Source: DATHSY01 sp046729855
Lineage (GTDB): Bacteria > Actinomycetota > UBA4738 > HRBIN12
Length of the DNA stretch: 59,320 nucleotides
Reading direction: 5' to 3'
NCBI GenBank assembly: GCA_046729855.1
Contig: JBKPHM010000033.1
Coordinates: 1-59,320 of the forward strand
Program-made: the position numbers and the translations under genes
The notes under the pieces: model-generated
Seen by the model: only the letters and a program-made list of their open reading frames with translations
The model's database searches: none
Told to the model about the DNA's origin: nothing
Part shown: positions 51,320-58,348 of the stretch, in pieces
Layout of the letters: the number at the start of each line of letters is the position of its first letter
Numbering within the stretch: the first letter of the stretch is position 1

Positions 51320-51940
51320 TCACTCGGTGCCGAACAAGCGGTCCCCGAAGTCGCCGAGCCCGGGCAAGATGTACCCATGGTCGTTCAGCTGGCGGTCGAT
51401 CGCGGCCGTGTAGATCGGCACGTCGGGGTGGTCGGCCTGCATCCGGGCGATGCCCTCGGGAGCCGCGACCACGCACACAAACCGGATCGACGCAGGCTCG
51501 CCCGCCTCCTTCACGGCGTCTGTGGCGGCCGAGCCCGAGCCGCCGGTCGCGAGCATCGGGTCCAGGACCAGGACATGCCGGCGATCCACCGGCGGCAGCT
51601 TTCGGTAGTACGACTGCGGCAGGAGCGAGGCCTCGTCCCGTTCTAGGCCGATATAACCGACGGCCACTTCGGGGAACAGCTCGGTGACCGCCTCCAGCAT
51701 CCCCAGGCCGGCGCGCAGGATCGGCACGGCCACCAGATCGCCCAGGACCCGCGCGGTCGTCGTCTCGAGCGGCGTCTCGACCTTGATCTCCTCCGTCGGC
51801 AGGTCGCGGATCGCCTCGAGAGTGAGCGCGAGGGCCAGGCGCTTGGCGAGGGTGCGGAAGACGGGCGGCTCGGTGTCCTGGTCGCGGAGCCTGCCCAGGA
51901 GGTGCCCGGCGAGCGGATGGTCGACCAGGGTGACCGACAT
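51320..51940 (-). CDS. upp: uracil phosphoribosyltransferase
   Basis: A 206-residue enzyme that converts uracil and PRPP to UMP. The PRPP loop VLDPMLATGGSGSAATD, VPILRAGLGML and the uracil site YTAAIDRQLNDHGYILPGLGDFGDR are all present. Its partner function to the adjacent nucleoside transporter is pyrimidine salvage. The start at 51940 is chosen because TAGGAT ends exactly 7 bases before it; an in-frame ATG at 51949 overlaps that box. Confidence 0.95.
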   Translation of the reverse strand: MSVTLVDHPLAGHLLGRLRDQDTEPPVFRTLAKRLALALTLEAIRDLPTEEIKVETPLETTTARVLGDLVAVPILRAGLGMLEAVTELFPEVAVGYIGLERDEASLLPQSYYRKLPPVDRRHVLVLDPMLATGGSGSAATDAVKEAGEPASIRFVCVVAAPEGIARMQADHPDVPIYTAAIDRQLNDHGYILPGLGDFGDRLFGTE

Positions 51941-51947
51941 CGCCGGC

Positions 51948-51953
51948 ATCCTA
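51948..51953 (-). promoter_or_regulatory. leaderless -10 box (TAGGAT) of upp
   Basis: On the minus strand TAGGAT is followed by 7 bases and then the upp ATG at 51940. No ribosome binding site is present. Confidence 0.6.
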
Positions 51954-52040
51954 TCGGCGTCCGTCGGACGGGGCTCCGCGGCCCAGGCCCGGGACCGATG
52001 GGTTGCCAAGCCGGGTCGGGGCTGCCACGATACCCGCGAC

Positions 52041-52094
52041 ATGCGGAAGCACTTCGGCTTCTGGTTTTTCTACGGCGGGGGCGACCCGGCGTAG
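52041..52094 (+). CDS. aromatic-rich leader peptide of the DAHP synthase gene
   Basis: A 17-residue ORF, MRKHFGFWFFYGGGDPA, ending in TAG. Six of seven residues 5-11 are Phe, Trp or Tyr, the products of the pathway whose first enzyme is encoded downstream. A TTGCCA...CACGAT promoter (52003-52008 and 52026-52031, 17-base spacer) lies just upstream, so its ATG is at or near the 5' end of the mRNA. A ribosome stalled on the aromatic codons would leave the Asp-Pro codons exposed, and these can pair with the 5' arm of the terminator. Leader-peptide control of aroF is known in Corynebacterium; this version has not been matched to any. Confidence 0.85.
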   Translation: MRKHFGFWFFYGGGDPA

Positions 52095-52132
52095 TCACCT
52101 GAGCCGAAGCGAGCGAAGGGGACCCCGGGTCG
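52082..52132 (+). promoter_or_regulatory. antiterminator pairing (leader Asp-Pro codons with terminator arm)
   Basis: CGACCCGG at 52082-52089, inside the last codons of the leader peptide, is perfectly complementary to CCGGGTCG at 52125-52132, which spans the 5' arm and loop of the terminator. A ribosome at the leader stop covers the first element and frees the terminator; a ribosome stalled at Phe, Trp or Tyr codons leaves it free to block the terminator. Confidence 0.6.
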
Positions 52133-52146
52133 AAGGCCCGGGGTTT
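52122..52146 (+). terminator. attenuator terminator upstream of aroF
   Basis: ACCCCGGG (52122-52129) pairs with CCCGGGGT (52137-52144) over a 7-base loop TCGAAGG, followed by TT and CGTGTCT. The U-run is short, but the position between leader ORF and aroF is right for an attenuator. Confidence 0.65.
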
Positions 52147-52161
52147 CGTGTCTCCCGGGCC

Positions 52162-52181
52162 GGGTCGTCCCGGGACGACCC
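52162..52181 (+). repeat. 20-bp perfect palindrome in the aroF leader
   Basis: GGGTCGTC-CCGG-GACGACCC is a perfect palindrome between the attenuator and the aroF ribosome binding site. It begins with a second copy of the CCGGGTCG element (52160-52167), so it may compete in the folding switch or act as a second hairpin. Confidence 0.6.
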
Positions 52182-52202
52182 TCGGACACCCAGGAGGCCG
52201 AG

Positions 52203-53231
52203 ATGGTCGTGGTGATGAAGCGGGACGCGACCGACGCCGACGTCGAGCGCGTCGCCCAGAAGGTCCGGGACGCGGGCGGGGAGGCCTTCGTCTCCCGCGG
52301 CACCGTCCACACGATCATCGGCCTGGTAGGCGACACAGCCCGCTTCGTCGGGCTCGACCTCGACAACCTCCCTGGCGTCGACCATCTCATTCAGATCGGC
52401 AAGCCCTACAAGATGGTCGCCCGGGCGCTGCACCCCCAGCCGACCACCGTGAAGGTCGGGTCGGCCGCGGTCGGCCGCGGTCTATTCAGCCTGATCGCCG
52501 GCCCCTGCGCCGTCGAGAGCGAGGAGCAGGCAGTTTCCGCAGCGCGCGCCGCGAAGGACGCCGGGGCGACGATCCTTCGCGGCGGTGCGTTCAAGCCGCG
52601 GACGTCGCCCTACTCGTTCCAGGGACTCGGCGCGCGCGGCCTCCAGATCTTGGCGGACTGCCGCGAAGAGACGGGGCTGCCGGTCGTCACCGAGGTGGTG
52701 GAGCCTCGCGACGTCGAGCTCGTCGCGACGTGGGCCGACGGCCTCCAGATCGGCACGCGGAACATGCAGAACTTCGCGCTCCTGAAGGAGGTCGGCGCCG
52801 CGAACAAGCCCGTGCTCCTGAAGCGTGGCCTGTCCGCGACGGTCGAGGAATGGCTGATGGCCGCGGAGTACATCGCGCAGCGTGGCAACTCCGAGGTGAT
52901 CCTGTGCGAGCGCGGCATCCGCACGTTCGAGCCGTCGACGCGGTTCACGCTCGACCTGGCCGGCATGGCTGTCGCCCAGCTCGAGAGCCACCTCCCGGTG
53001 ATCGTCGACCCGTCGCACGCGACCGGGCAGAAAGAACTGGTCGCGGCGATGGCGCGGGCGTCGATCGCGGCCGGCGCCGACGGCGTCATGATCGATGTCC
53101 ATCACGACCCCGGCGCCGCGCTCTGCGACGGCCCGCAGGCGCTCCGGCCCGACGAGCTCATGGAACTGTCGCGGGACCTACACGCGCTCGCCGCGGCGCT
53201 CGGTCGCGAGCTCGCCGACGCGCTGGCGTAG
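52203..53231 (+). CDS. aroF: 3-deoxy-7-phosphoheptulonate (DAHP) synthase, type I-beta
   Basis: A 342-residue enzyme that joins PEP and erythrose 4-phosphate, the first step of aromatic synthesis. Residues 1-70 form the ferredoxin-like regulatory domain (MVVVMKRDATDADVERV), as in the Thermotoga enzyme. The barrel shows SLIAGPCAVESEEQ, ILRGGAFKPRTSPYSFQGL, QIGTRNMQNFALLKE and PVIVDPSHATGQK, with metal-site Cys, His, Glu and Asp in place. The N-terminal domain binds Tyr or Phe in relatives, so feedback and attenuation probably act together. AGGAGG precedes the ATG. Confidence 0.96.
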   Translation: MVVVMKRDATDADVERVAQKVRDAGGEAFVSRGTVHTIIGLVGDTARFVGLDLDNLPGVDHLIQIGKPYKMVARALHPQPTTVKVGSAAVGRGLFSLIAGPCAVESEEQAVSAARAAKDAGATILRGGAFKPRTSPYSFQGLGARGLQILADCREETGLPVVTEVVEPRDVELVATWADGLQIGTRNMQNFALLKEVGAANKPVLLKRGLSATVEEWLMAAEYIAQRGNSEVILCERGIRTFEPSTRFTLDLAGMAVAQLESHLPVIVDPSHATGQKELVAAMARASIAAGADGVMIDVHHDPGAALCDGPQALRPDELMELSRDLHALAAALGRELADALA

Positions 53232-53255
53232 CCGGGCGTCGCTCGCTCGGAGGGT

Positions 53256-54026
53256 TCAGAGGACCGGCGTGAGCTCCGCGATGGTGGCCGTCTGACGCCA
53301 CCGCTTGATCCGGTCCGCCGGCGAGCCAACGCGGCTCCGCCGCCGGTCGGCCAGCGAGGCCGCCGCCGCCTCCCATTCCTGGCCCTCCAGCAGCCGCACG
53401 GCCGCGCGGAACTCGTCGAGCGACGTGTCTCGGCCCTTGCGTCGCGTAACGACGACCACCTCCGGCGCGCCCGGCACGCCCGGGATCGTCTGCTCCTCTG
53501 GCCCCGGGTCCTTCTGCGACAGGACCAAGATCCGGCCGTTTTTGTACGCGAACCACGAGGGCACCGTGACCCTCCGGCCGTCGCGGTCGACGCCGACCCA
53601 GATCACGTCCGACTTCCTGAGCCCGTCCTCGACGTCCTTCGGGAGCTTGGTTGCCGCCTCCTGGAGGAATACGGGGAACTCGAGCTCGGACACGACCTCG
53701 TCGTCGATCACGAACGACGCGAGGTGCGAGCCGCTCTCCGTGAAGATCACGTCGTCGATCCGGTCGGTCTCCTGGGTCAGGTCCATCGAACCCAGCATCC
53801 GCCGCGCGACCGGGCCCCAGCGATGCACCAACTCGCCCGACGGGCTCCAGAAGCGGATCTCCTCGCTCACGGTCCCCGTCGGCACCTTCCAAGCGCGGAA
53901 CACCGAGAACGGGAGCGCACGACCCGGGACGCCGAGGAGATACACACCTGCCGGTCCATCTTGACCCTGGGCCTCGAGGACCCGCTGGTCGATTACGTTC
54001 GCGAACACGAGCTCGCCGACCGCCAT
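53256..54026 (-). CDS. uncharacterised protein with possible split-barrel segment
   Basis: A 256-residue soluble protein I cannot place firmly. The first half has LLGVPGRALPFSVFRAWKV and SFVIDDEVVSELEFPVFLQEAA. The second half has IWVGVDRDGRRVTVPSWFAY, KNGRILVLSQKDPG and VVVVTRRKGRDTSLDEFRAA, whose strand pattern recalls pyridoxamine-phosphate-oxidase-like split barrels; that is a weak resemblance. It is convergent with aroF and lies 25 bases downstream of the DUF2342 protease in the same direction, so the two may share an operon. Confidence 0.62.
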   Translation of the reverse strand: MAVGELVFANVIDQRVLEAQGQDGPAGVYLLGVPGRALPFSVFRAWKVPTGTVSEEIRFWSPSGELVHRWGPVARRMLGSMDLTQETDRIDDVIFTESGSHLASFVIDDEVVSELEFPVFLQEAATKLPKDVEDGLRKSDVIWVGVDRDGRRVTVPSWFAYKNGRILVLSQKDPGPEEQTIPGVPGAPEVVVVTRRKGRDTSLDEFRAAVRLLEGQEWEAAAASLADRRRSRVGSPADRIKRWRQTATIAELTPVL

Positions 54027-54051
54027 GGCCGCCGCAGCATATCGAAGGCCG

Positions 54052-55269
54052 TCAGGCGGAGCGGGCGAGCCACAAACGCGGCTCGTCGATCTCGGGGAGC
54101 GAGGGCAGGGCCTCGGCCGAGTCCCACATCCGCGCGAGGATCTGCTCGTCGGTCGCCTCCACGACGGCATCGCAGAACCGGCGTCCCGCCGCGTACTGCT
54201 CGCGCTTCATCTCGATCCCGAGCAACCGCTCGAAGACGGGGTCGCCGTGCTCGCCCTCGCGGTACCGGCGCATCGCCTCGTCGATCCGTGGGTAGCTCGT
54301 GAGCAGCGTGCGGCCGATCGCGTGCATAACGTGGTCCGCGTAGCCCTCGGCCGCAGCCATGAACGCCTGGATGCGGCCCAGCTTGATCCGCTGCTCGTCG
54401 TCGAGCACCGTCCCGAACAGCCCCTCCTCGCCCTCCAGGATCCGCTGCATGGCCTGGGGATCCGACGGGTCGAGCGACTCGAGTCGGGAACGCAGGCCCT
54501 CCGCGTCGACCCGCAGCGTCAACAGGAAATCGTCGAGCAGCCCGCGCAGGTGGGGGAGCGTCCACTCGCGCGTGAACTCGAACCGGTGCGTGACCTCGTG
54601 CAGCGCCACCCATGTCCTGAACTCGCGCGCGTCCAGGCTCCAGTCCCGCTCGAACGCGGCGATGTTCGGCACCACGAACAGCATCCGGGCGCTCTCGGGG
54701 CGCGGCAGCGCGACGTCGTACTGACCGAGCACGTGCTGCGCGAGGTAGCCGAGCACCGACCCCACCTGGGCGCCGAGCAGCAGCGGGGACAGCTGGGCCA
54801 TCAGCTGCCCGGCGAACTCCGGCACTTCCTGGGGCAGCGCCTCTGCCTGGGCCTTCGCCACCGCCTCGCCGAGCCGCGCCGCCGCGGGCTCGATCAGGGG
54901 GCGAAGCCCCTCGGCGTTCGCCTTGATCCATCCCGCCCGCCCCACGGCGGACACGGTCGGGAGCTGGGTCGGAGGTTCGAAGCCGGTGTAGGTCGCGACC
55001 TGGAGCTCGGCGACCCGGACGACCTGCTCGAACACGCCGGTCTCGTTGTCTGCGGCCGGGTCGTCGCCCGATGCGACCGACGCGACCGCGATCTGGCGCG
55101 CGAGCTCCCAGTTCACCGGGCCGCTGCTCGAGAGCAGCACCCGCTGGATCTCGCGGAAGAGCGGCGCGTCTTGCAGGTTCTCTGGGAGGCCCCCTGGCCA
55201 GGTCTCCGACCGACTCTCGGGCGACCCCTCCGGGCCTGTGCCGCCGAGCGGGTCGTGCGGTTCGCTCAT
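54052..55269 (-). CDS. zinc-dependent metalloprotease of the DUF2342/F420-associated family
   Basis: A 405-residue zincin. HEVTHRFEF (HExxH) lies near residue 225, with the downstream EGYADHVMHAIG segment supplying the distal ligand Glu or His. FVVPNIAAFERDW and the GQYDVALPRP region are characteristic. The family is often labelled coenzyme F420 biosynthesis-associated because of where it is found; no F420 gene is adjacent here. ATG follows a TACGAT box by 6 bases, so it is leaderless. It diverges from moaE. Confidence 0.87.
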   Translation of the reverse strand: MSEPHDPLGGTGPEGSPESRSETWPGGLPENLQDAPLFREIQRVLLSSSGPVNWELARQIAVASVASGDDPAADNETGVFEQVVRVAELQVATYTGFEPPTQLPTVSAVGRAGWIKANAEGLRPLIEPAAARLGEAVAKAQAEALPQEVPEFAGQLMAQLSPLLLGAQVGSVLGYLAQHVLGQYDVALPRPESARMLFVVPNIAAFERDWSLDAREFRTWVALHEVTHRFEFTREWTLPHLRGLLDDFLLTLRVDAEGLRSRLESLDPSDPQAMQRILEGEEGLFGTVLDDEQRIKLGRIQAFMAAAEGYADHVMHAIGRTLLTSYPRIDEAMRRYREGEHGDPVFERLLGIEMKREQYAAGRRFCDAVVEATDEQILARMWDSAEALPSLPEIDEPRLWLARSA

Positions 55270-55275
55270 ACAGGC

Positions 55276-55319
55276 ATCGTAAGTCCCCGCGCGGGATGCG
55301 GAGGGCCGATCGGTAGGAT
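55276..55319. promoter_or_regulatory. back-to-back leaderless promoters for the zinc protease and moaE
   Basis: Minus-strand TACGAT (55281-55276) ends 6 bases before the protease ATG at 55269. Plus-strand TAGGAT (55314-55319) ends 7 bases before the moaE GTG at 55327. The two -10 boxes are about 33 bases apart, so the -35 regions face and overlap each other. Confidence 0.6.
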
Positions 55320-55326
55320 GGGCGAC

Positions 55327-55752
55327 GTGCGAGCCGACCTGCTCACACAGGTCACGCCGGGTCCGATCGACGCGGCCGAGGCGCTTGGCTTCGTCGCGGA
55401 CCCCAGCGCCGGCGGGACGTGCCTGTTCGTGGGCACGGTTCGCGACCATTCGTCCGCCGGCGCGGTGTCGGGCCTCACGTACGAGACCTGGGAGGAGCTC
55501 GCGCTCCGGCGGCTCGAGGAGATTGGCGACGAGTTGTTCGCCAAGTGGCCGCTCCGCAGGGTCGCGATCGTGCATCGGATGGGAGATCTCGCGATCGGCG
55601 AGATCTCGGTCGTCGTCGCGTGTTCCGCGGCGCACCGCGCGGAGGCGTTCGAGGCGTGCCGGCACGGGATCGAGCGCCTGAAGGAAGATGTCCCGATCTG
55701 GAAGAAGGAGCACCTCGTGGCCGGAGAGTCGCGCTGGGTGATGGGCAGCTAG
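55327..55752 (+). CDS. moaE: molybdopterin synthase catalytic subunit
   Basis: A 141-residue protein that, with MoaD, adds the dithiolene sulfurs of molybdopterin. GGTCLFVGTVRDHSSAGAV, LTYETWEELALRRLEEI and the strongly conserved KEDVPIWKKEHL with its catalytic Lys are present. GTG at 55327 is preferred to ATG at 55318, which overlaps the -10 box. moaD and the other cofactor genes are not in the window. Confidence 0.94.
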   Translation: MRADLLTQVTPGPIDAAEALGFVADPSAGGTCLFVGTVRDHSSAGAVSGLTYETWEELALRRLEEIGDELFAKWPLRRVAIVHRMGDLAIGEISVVVACSAAHRAEAFEACRHGIERLKEDVPIWKKEHLVAGESRWVMGS

Positions 55753-55767
55753 GTGGTGCGCAGCTAG

Positions 55768-56817
55768 GTGACGCGCGACCTCGCGATCGACCTCGGGACG
55801 GCGAACACCCTGGTGTACCGCCAGGGCGATGGGATCGTCTTCGACCAGCCGACCGTGGTCGCGATGAACGCGGCGTCCGGCAAGGTCGAGGCGATGGGTG
55901 ACGAGGTCTGGAAGATGATCGGCGGCCGCTCGGGGAACGTCGTCGCGGTCCGTCCGCTCCGTCACGGCGTCATGACCGAGTTCGATGTCACGCAGCGGAT
56001 GCTCGAGGTCGTGATCCGCCGTGTGGGCGTCGCTCGGTTCCCCAAGCCGCGGGTCCTCGCGTGCATCTCGACAGAGACCTCGGAGGTCGAACGCCGGGCC
56101 GTGGAGGAGGCCGTCCGGTTCGCGGGCGGTCGCGGGACGGTGCTCGTCGACGAGCCGCTCGCGGCCGCGATCGGCGCCGGCCTGCCGATCAACGAACCGC
56201 TCGGCAACCTGATCGTCGACATCGGGGGCGGGACGACCGAGATGGCCGTCGTATCCATGGGTGGCGTCGTCGCCGGGCGGTCGATCCGGGTCGGCGGGTT
56301 CGACATGGACGCGGCGATCCAGGATCAGTTCCGGAACGACTACGGGATCGCGATCGGGGAGAAGGCCGCCGAGCGCCTGAAGATCGCGATCGGGTCGGCG
56401 TTCCCCGTCTCGGAGCCCGCGACGGCGATCGTCGTCGGGCGTGAGATCGCGAGCGGCGCACCGAAGGAGGTGCGCGTGGGCGCGAACCAGATCCGCCAGG
56501 CGATCGCGGAGCCCGTCCGTCGGATCGTCGAAGCGGCGCGCCAAACGCTCGCCGACTCGCCACCCGAACTCACGCACGACGTGCTCGAGACCGGCATCTT
56601 CCTGACCGGTGGGGGCGGGCTCCTTCGGGGCATCGACCTATTGCTCGCCCAGGAGTGCGAGGTGCCCGTCCACCTGACCGACCACCCACTCGAGACCGTC
56701 GTCCGAGGTGCCGGCGCGATGCTCGAACACCTGGACGAGTACCGGTCGTCGTTCCAGCTCGTCCGTCGAAGGGCCCTGGGGGACGGCTGGCTGCCGCGCG
56801 TCGTCCGGCAGGGCTGA
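55768..56817 (+). CDS. mreB: rod-shape protein MreB
   Basis: A 349-residue bacterial actin. AIDLGTANTLVY (phosphate 1), VDEPLAAAIGAGLPI, IVDIGGGTTEMAV (phosphate 2) and ETGIFLTGGGGLLRGID (adenosine) are diagnostic. It polymerises under the membrane and guides lateral wall synthesis, suggesting a rod-shaped cell. mreC, mreD and pbpA do not follow. The GTG at 55768 lies in the second copy of an 11-base direct repeat GCAGCTAGGTG (55745-55755 and 55760-55770), the first of which covers the moaE stop. Confidence 0.94.
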   Translation: MTRDLAIDLGTANTLVYRQGDGIVFDQPTVVAMNAASGKVEAMGDEVWKMIGGRSGNVVAVRPLRHGVMTEFDVTQRMLEVVIRRVGVARFPKPRVLACISTETSEVERRAVEEAVRFAGGRGTVLVDEPLAAAIGAGLPINEPLGNLIVDIGGGTTEMAVVSMGGVVAGRSIRVGGFDMDAAIQDQFRNDYGIAIGEKAAERLKIAIGSAFPVSEPATAIVVGREIASGAPKEVRVGANQIRQAIAEPVRRIVEAARQTLADSPPELTHDVLETGIFLTGGGGLLRGIDLLLAQECEVPVHLTDHPLETVVRGAGAMLEHLDEYRSSFQLVRRRALGDGWLPRVVRQG

Positions 56818-56822
56818 CGCGA

Positions 56823-57224
56823 TCAGGGCCCGAGGAACTGCTCGAACATCCGGTTCGCCATGTGCCCAACCTGGTACACGCCGGCCGCCAGCGCAACGGC
56901 GCCCACGATGACGATCGCGATCAGCCCCACCAGTCCTGCCAGGCGGTCGCGCCATCGCGGGCCGGGCGCGGCGAGCACGGGGACGTACACGAGCGGGGCG
57001 ACGTCGGGCTCGGGCGCCCGAGCGATCGGATTGGAGAACCCGAGCGCATCGGGATCGCTCCTCGCGCGCGACAGACTCCCGCGGCTCGCCTCGGGCGCGA
57101 CGGGCAATAGGGTCTCGTCGCCGGGAAGGCCGGGCAGCGAGTCCTCTGGCCTGGCCCGGAGCGACAGGGCATAGACGACCGCGCCAACTCCGAGGGCGAT
57201 GCCGATGATGGCCATGGGGTCCAT
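56823..57224 (-). CDS. hypothetical membrane protein, 133 residues
   Basis: I do not recognise this protein. A hydrophobic helix starts it (about 4-22) and another ends it (about 96-120), with a Pro- and Asp-rich linker between (RARPEDSLPGLPGDETLLPV). No catalytic motif is seen. It is convergent with mreB (5 bases) and diverges from the PDZ/Lon gene across 90 bases. It may be a small envelope protein. Confidence 0.6.
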   Translation of the reverse strand: MDPMAIIGIALGVGAVVYALSLRARPEDSLPGLPGDETLLPVAPEASRGSLSRARSDPDALGFSNPIARAPEPDVAPLVYVPVLAAPGPRWRDRLAGLVGLIAIVIVGAVALAAGVYQVGHMANRMFEQFLGP

Positions 57225-57293
57225 CGCTGCATCGAGAGCGTACCCCGCCGGCGCGACGCGCGAAAGACACTCGGAGGCCGGACGGGCCGCTCG

Positions 57294-57299
57294 TAGCAT
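57294..57299 (+). promoter_or_regulatory. -10 box (TAGCAT) of the PDZ/Lon gene
   Basis: TAGCAT lies 15 bases before the ATG at 57315, leaving a leader of about 8 bases. Confidence 0.4.
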
Positions 57300-57314
57300 G
57301 TCGTCCAGGTACTG

Positions 57315-58286
57315 ATGAGATATCGGCTCGCCTGGCTCGTGGTGCTCGCCGCGGCGCTGGTCGCAGCGACACGGCTGTGGCTGCCCGTGTACTCGATCGG
57401 GCCGGGCCCCGCCCGGGACGTCGCGTCGCTGATCCGGGTCGACGGACGACCCGTGTACGCGTCCGAGGGAAGCTACATCCTCACCTCCGTCCGAATCGAG
57501 CGGCTCACGCCGCTGGCCGCGCTGGGAGCTTGGCTCGACCCCGCCCGGAGCGTGATCGATCGCTCGGAGGTGTACCCATCGGGGATGACCGAGGCGGAGG
57601 AGCGCGCCCGCGCGGTCTCGCAGATGGATCAGAGCATGCTCGACGCGACGTTCGTCGTCGTGTCCGGGCTGACCGGGTATCCGGAGGAGCACGGTCGCGG
57701 CGTCTTGGTCGAACAGGTGGTGGACGGGTGCGCGGCCGACGGTGCGCTGTTCCCCGGCGACCTCGTTCTGCGGATCGATGGCACGAAGGTATCGACGATG
57801 TCCGACGCGCGCCGCCTCATCGATGCCGCGCCGTCGGGGTCGAGCCTGGCGTTCGACATCCGCGCGGGTGGGGAGCGTCACACCGTCGAGCTGGCCCGAG
57901 AGCCGTGCGGGGACTCCGCGGAGCCGCTCGTCGGCGTCAACCTGATCGCGAACTTCCCGTTCGCCGTCCGCATGGAGAGCACCGGCATCGGCGGCTCGTC
58001 CGCGGGGTTGATGTGGGCTCTCACCCTGCATGACCTCTTGACGAGCGAGGATCTCACCGACGGCCGAACGGTCGCGGGCACCGGCGTGCTGCTGCCGGAC
58101 GGTACCGTCGCACCCATCGTCGGCATCCGGGAGAAGATCCTCGCCGCATCGCGCGCCGGCGCCGACATCTTCCTCCTGCCACAGGACAACGTGCGGGAGA
58201 CGGGCGCGCCGCCCGATGGGATGCGGCTCGTGCCGGTCGAGACGTTCGACGACGCGCTCGCCTTCCTGCGGCGCGGCGCTCCCTAA
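57315..58286 (+). CDS. YlbL-like membrane protease (PDZ and Lon catalytic domains)
   Basis: A 323-residue protease. An N-terminal membrane helix (7-24) precedes a PDZ domain (about 125-195, GRGVLVEQVVDGCAADG) and a Lon-type serine domain (about 205-320). The catalytic Ser229 is in GIGGSSAGLMWAL, and Lys274 in GIREKILAASRAGADIFLLP. The domain order matches YlbL of Bacillus and the conserved actinobacterial homologue, which degrade or clip membrane-associated substrates. It is followed by the UPF0182 gene. Confidence 0.91.
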   Translation: MRYRLAWLVVLAAALVAATRLWLPVYSIGPGPARDVASLIRVDGRPVYASEGSYILTSVRIERLTPLAALGAWLDPARSVIDRSEVYPSGMTEAEERARAVSQMDQSMLDATFVVVSGLTGYPEEHGRGVLVEQVVDGCAADGALFPGDLVLRIDGTKVSTMSDARRLIDAAPSGSSLAFDIRAGGERHTVELAREPCGDSAEPLVGVNLIANFPFAVRMESTGIGGSSAGLMWALTLHDLLTSEDLTDGRTVAGTGVLLPDGTVAPIVGIREKILAASRAGADIFLLPQDNVRETGAPPDGMRLVPVETFDDALAFLRRGAP

Positions 58287-58348
58287 CGTCCGACGGTACC
58301 GCCGATGATAGGCTGACGCTCCCGGTGAGCCGGCCACAGGATCGGTAA

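Noticed and set aside
52041..52094. Chance ORF upstream of aroF
   Set aside because: Six aromatic residues among seven are very unlikely in this Arg/Ala/Gly-biased composition, and a terminator and antiterminator follow, so it is kept as a leader peptide.
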